A stretch of DNA of 5,482 nt from assembly GCA_046262415.1 (NCBI GenBank), contig JBHEMU010000098.1, forward strand, positions 1-5,482, in the 5' to 3' direction. Made by a program: the position numbers and the translations under genes. Source of the DNA: JACDAS01 sp046262415 (GTDB lineage Bacteria; Actinomycetota; Thermoleophilia; Gaiellales; Gaiellaceae). This document shows positions 4,696-5,482 of this stretch, piece after piece; the stretch's first letter is position 1, and every line of letters begins with the position of its first letter. Below the pieces are notes generated by a model, which saw only the letters and a list, made by a program, of their open reading frames with translations, did not search any database and had not been told where the DNA came from.

Positions 4696-5482
4696 CTAGG
4701 GCGTGACGTACACCGGGATCTCGACCACGTGGACCGGAGATCCGTCCACCGCGGACGGCTCGAAGGCGACCAGCGTGCCGGGTCCGCTCGCGGACACGGT
4801 GTAGGGGACGCTCACGTCGAACGTCCCGCGCGTGCCGGAGCCCGAGGTCGCGGTCACCACCTGCTCGAACGCGCGGGCGCCCGCGGCGTTCAGGAGCAGC
4901 CTGACGACGAAGGTGGCCTCGAACGTGTTGGCGGTGCCCCGGATCCGCACCGGGCTGGAGATCGTCTCGCCCGGTGTCGGCGACTCGACCAGGATCGTCG
5001 GAGTCTGATCCTCGAAGTCCGCACGCCCGACCGGGGGGTCGACGACGACGCCCTCGCCGCCGATGTGCTCCACGGGCTCGCCGTCCAGCGAGAAGCGCAC
5101 CGCCCGTACGGTCGGGAACTGCGTCAGCGTGTAGACGACCTGGGCGACACGGGCGGTCATCGAGAGGCTGCCGCCCCCGGATTCGAAGGTGCGCGAGAGG
5201 TCGACCGTGGCGACGCCGCCCGAGATGTCGAGTCCCCGCAGCTCGGTTCCGACGGGGATCGCCGTGGTCAGCCCCGCTTCGCGCTCGGCCTGAGTCGGGC
5301 TGTCGAGCAGCTCGCGGATCGCCTCGGAGCCCACGGCCCGCACCTGGGGCACGAGGCGGCGCGCGGCCGCGACACGCTCGCGCCGCAGGAGGTAGACGCG
5401 GACCGCGACCTCCGGGCCGCCGGAGGTGGTCGTCGGCGTCGTCTGGGTCGGCGGAGGCGGGGGCGGGGGAGGCGGCGGGGGT
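4696..5482 (-). CDS. GerMN domain plus Gmad2 immunoglobulin-like domain protein (partial, 5' end off the right edge)
   Basis: The last 261 residues are present. The frame stays open through the window edge, so a GTG at 5352 is an internal codon rather than the start. Visible order: 11 prolines (5481-5449), a Thr-rich linker (TQTTPTTTSGG), then a GerMN domain from VAVRVYLLRRERV (about 25-37) through IRELLDSPTQAEREAGL, LRGLDISGGVATVDLSRTF, and MTARVAQVVYTLTQFPTVRAV to about residue 145. A Gmad2 domain follows (about 161-258) with ILVESPTPGETISSPVRIRG, GTRGTFDVSVPY and EIPVYV near the end. GerMN and Gmad2 are extracytoplasmic domains first defined in spore germination proteins but widespread in non-sporulating actinobacteria. 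The proline-rich stretch probably links them to a missing N-terminal membrane anchor or lipoprotein signal. Ligand and role are unknown. Its TAG lies in the CCTAGG that borders the hairpin repeats. Confidence 0.9.
   Translation of the reverse strand, partial: PPPPPPPPPPPTQTTPTTTSGGPEVAVRVYLLRRERVAAARRLVPQVRAVGSEAIRELLDSPTQAEREAGLTTAIPVGTELRGLDISGGVATVDLSRTFESGGGSLSMTARVAQVVYTLTQFPTVRAVRFSLDGEPVEHIGGEGVVVDPPVGRADFEDQTPTILVESPTPGETISSPVRIRGTANTFEATFVVRLLLNAAGARAFEQVVTATSGSGTRGTFDVSVPYTVSASGPGTLVAFEPSAVDGSPVHVVEIPVYVTP

Noticed and set aside
4068..4706. Plus-strand frame of 212 codons across the lipoprotein and the hairpin repeats
   Set aside because: It is antisense to a protein with a clear lipobox, and its second half simply translates the 96-bp repeats.
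5350..5352. GTG as the start of the GerMN protein
   Set aside because: The frame continues upstream through VAVRVYLLRRERV, part of the GerMN domain, and a proline run to the window edge, so the true start is outside.

Overview
The window is about two-thirds G+C. It carries an F420-dependent luciferase-like oxidoreductase of the G6PDH-like subfamily, a GerMN/Gmad2 protein and several apparently leaderless genes. Together these point to a high-GC actinobacterium, most likely a soil lineage in or near Thermoleophilia. The phylum is supported by gene content; the class is inference. No rRNA, tRNA, CRISPR array, transposase or integrase is visible.

Layout from left to right. (a) 1-700, minus: an oxidoreductase running off the left edge. 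(b) 745-906, minus: a doubtful 53-residue ORF bounded by a 16-bp inverted repeat. (c) 925-1608, plus: a complete peptidase E (S51) family protein. (d) 1609-2385: lower-GC, foreign-looking DNA. It holds what reads as the last ~34 codons of a decapitated toxin gene whose stop overlaps (TGATG) the start of an intact Imm31-like immunity gene. (e) 2520-3830, minus: a polytopic DUF4173 membrane protein. It is preceded by a 16-codon leader ORF, a -10 box, and three 11-bp direct repeats resembling an OmpR/PhoB-class operator. (f) 4011-4460, minus: a CHRD-like lipoprotein. (g) 4503-4694: two tandem 96-bp units, each with two CTTG-loop hairpins. (h) 4696-5482, minus: a GerMN plus Gmad2 protein running off the right edge.

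The most notable feature is a 48-bp direct repeat (46/48 identical). One copy is the last 48 bp of the peptidase gene (1561-1608). The other (3967-4014) lies 2.4 kb away, interlocked with the lipoprotein stop codon. Between the copies lie the truncated toxin tail, the immunity gene and the DUF4173 gene. This looks like an insertion or duplication that kept the peptidase 3' end intact. The toxin remnant begins immediately after the first copy.

Three transcription units share one start architecture: a TAGNCT box, exactly 7 nt, then GTG or ATG. This predicts leaderless mRNAs for the peptidase, the DUF4173 leader ORF and the lipoprotein. The genes do not form a pathway. Apart from the toxin-immunity remnant they look like independent one- or two-gene units, several of them acting at the cell envelope.
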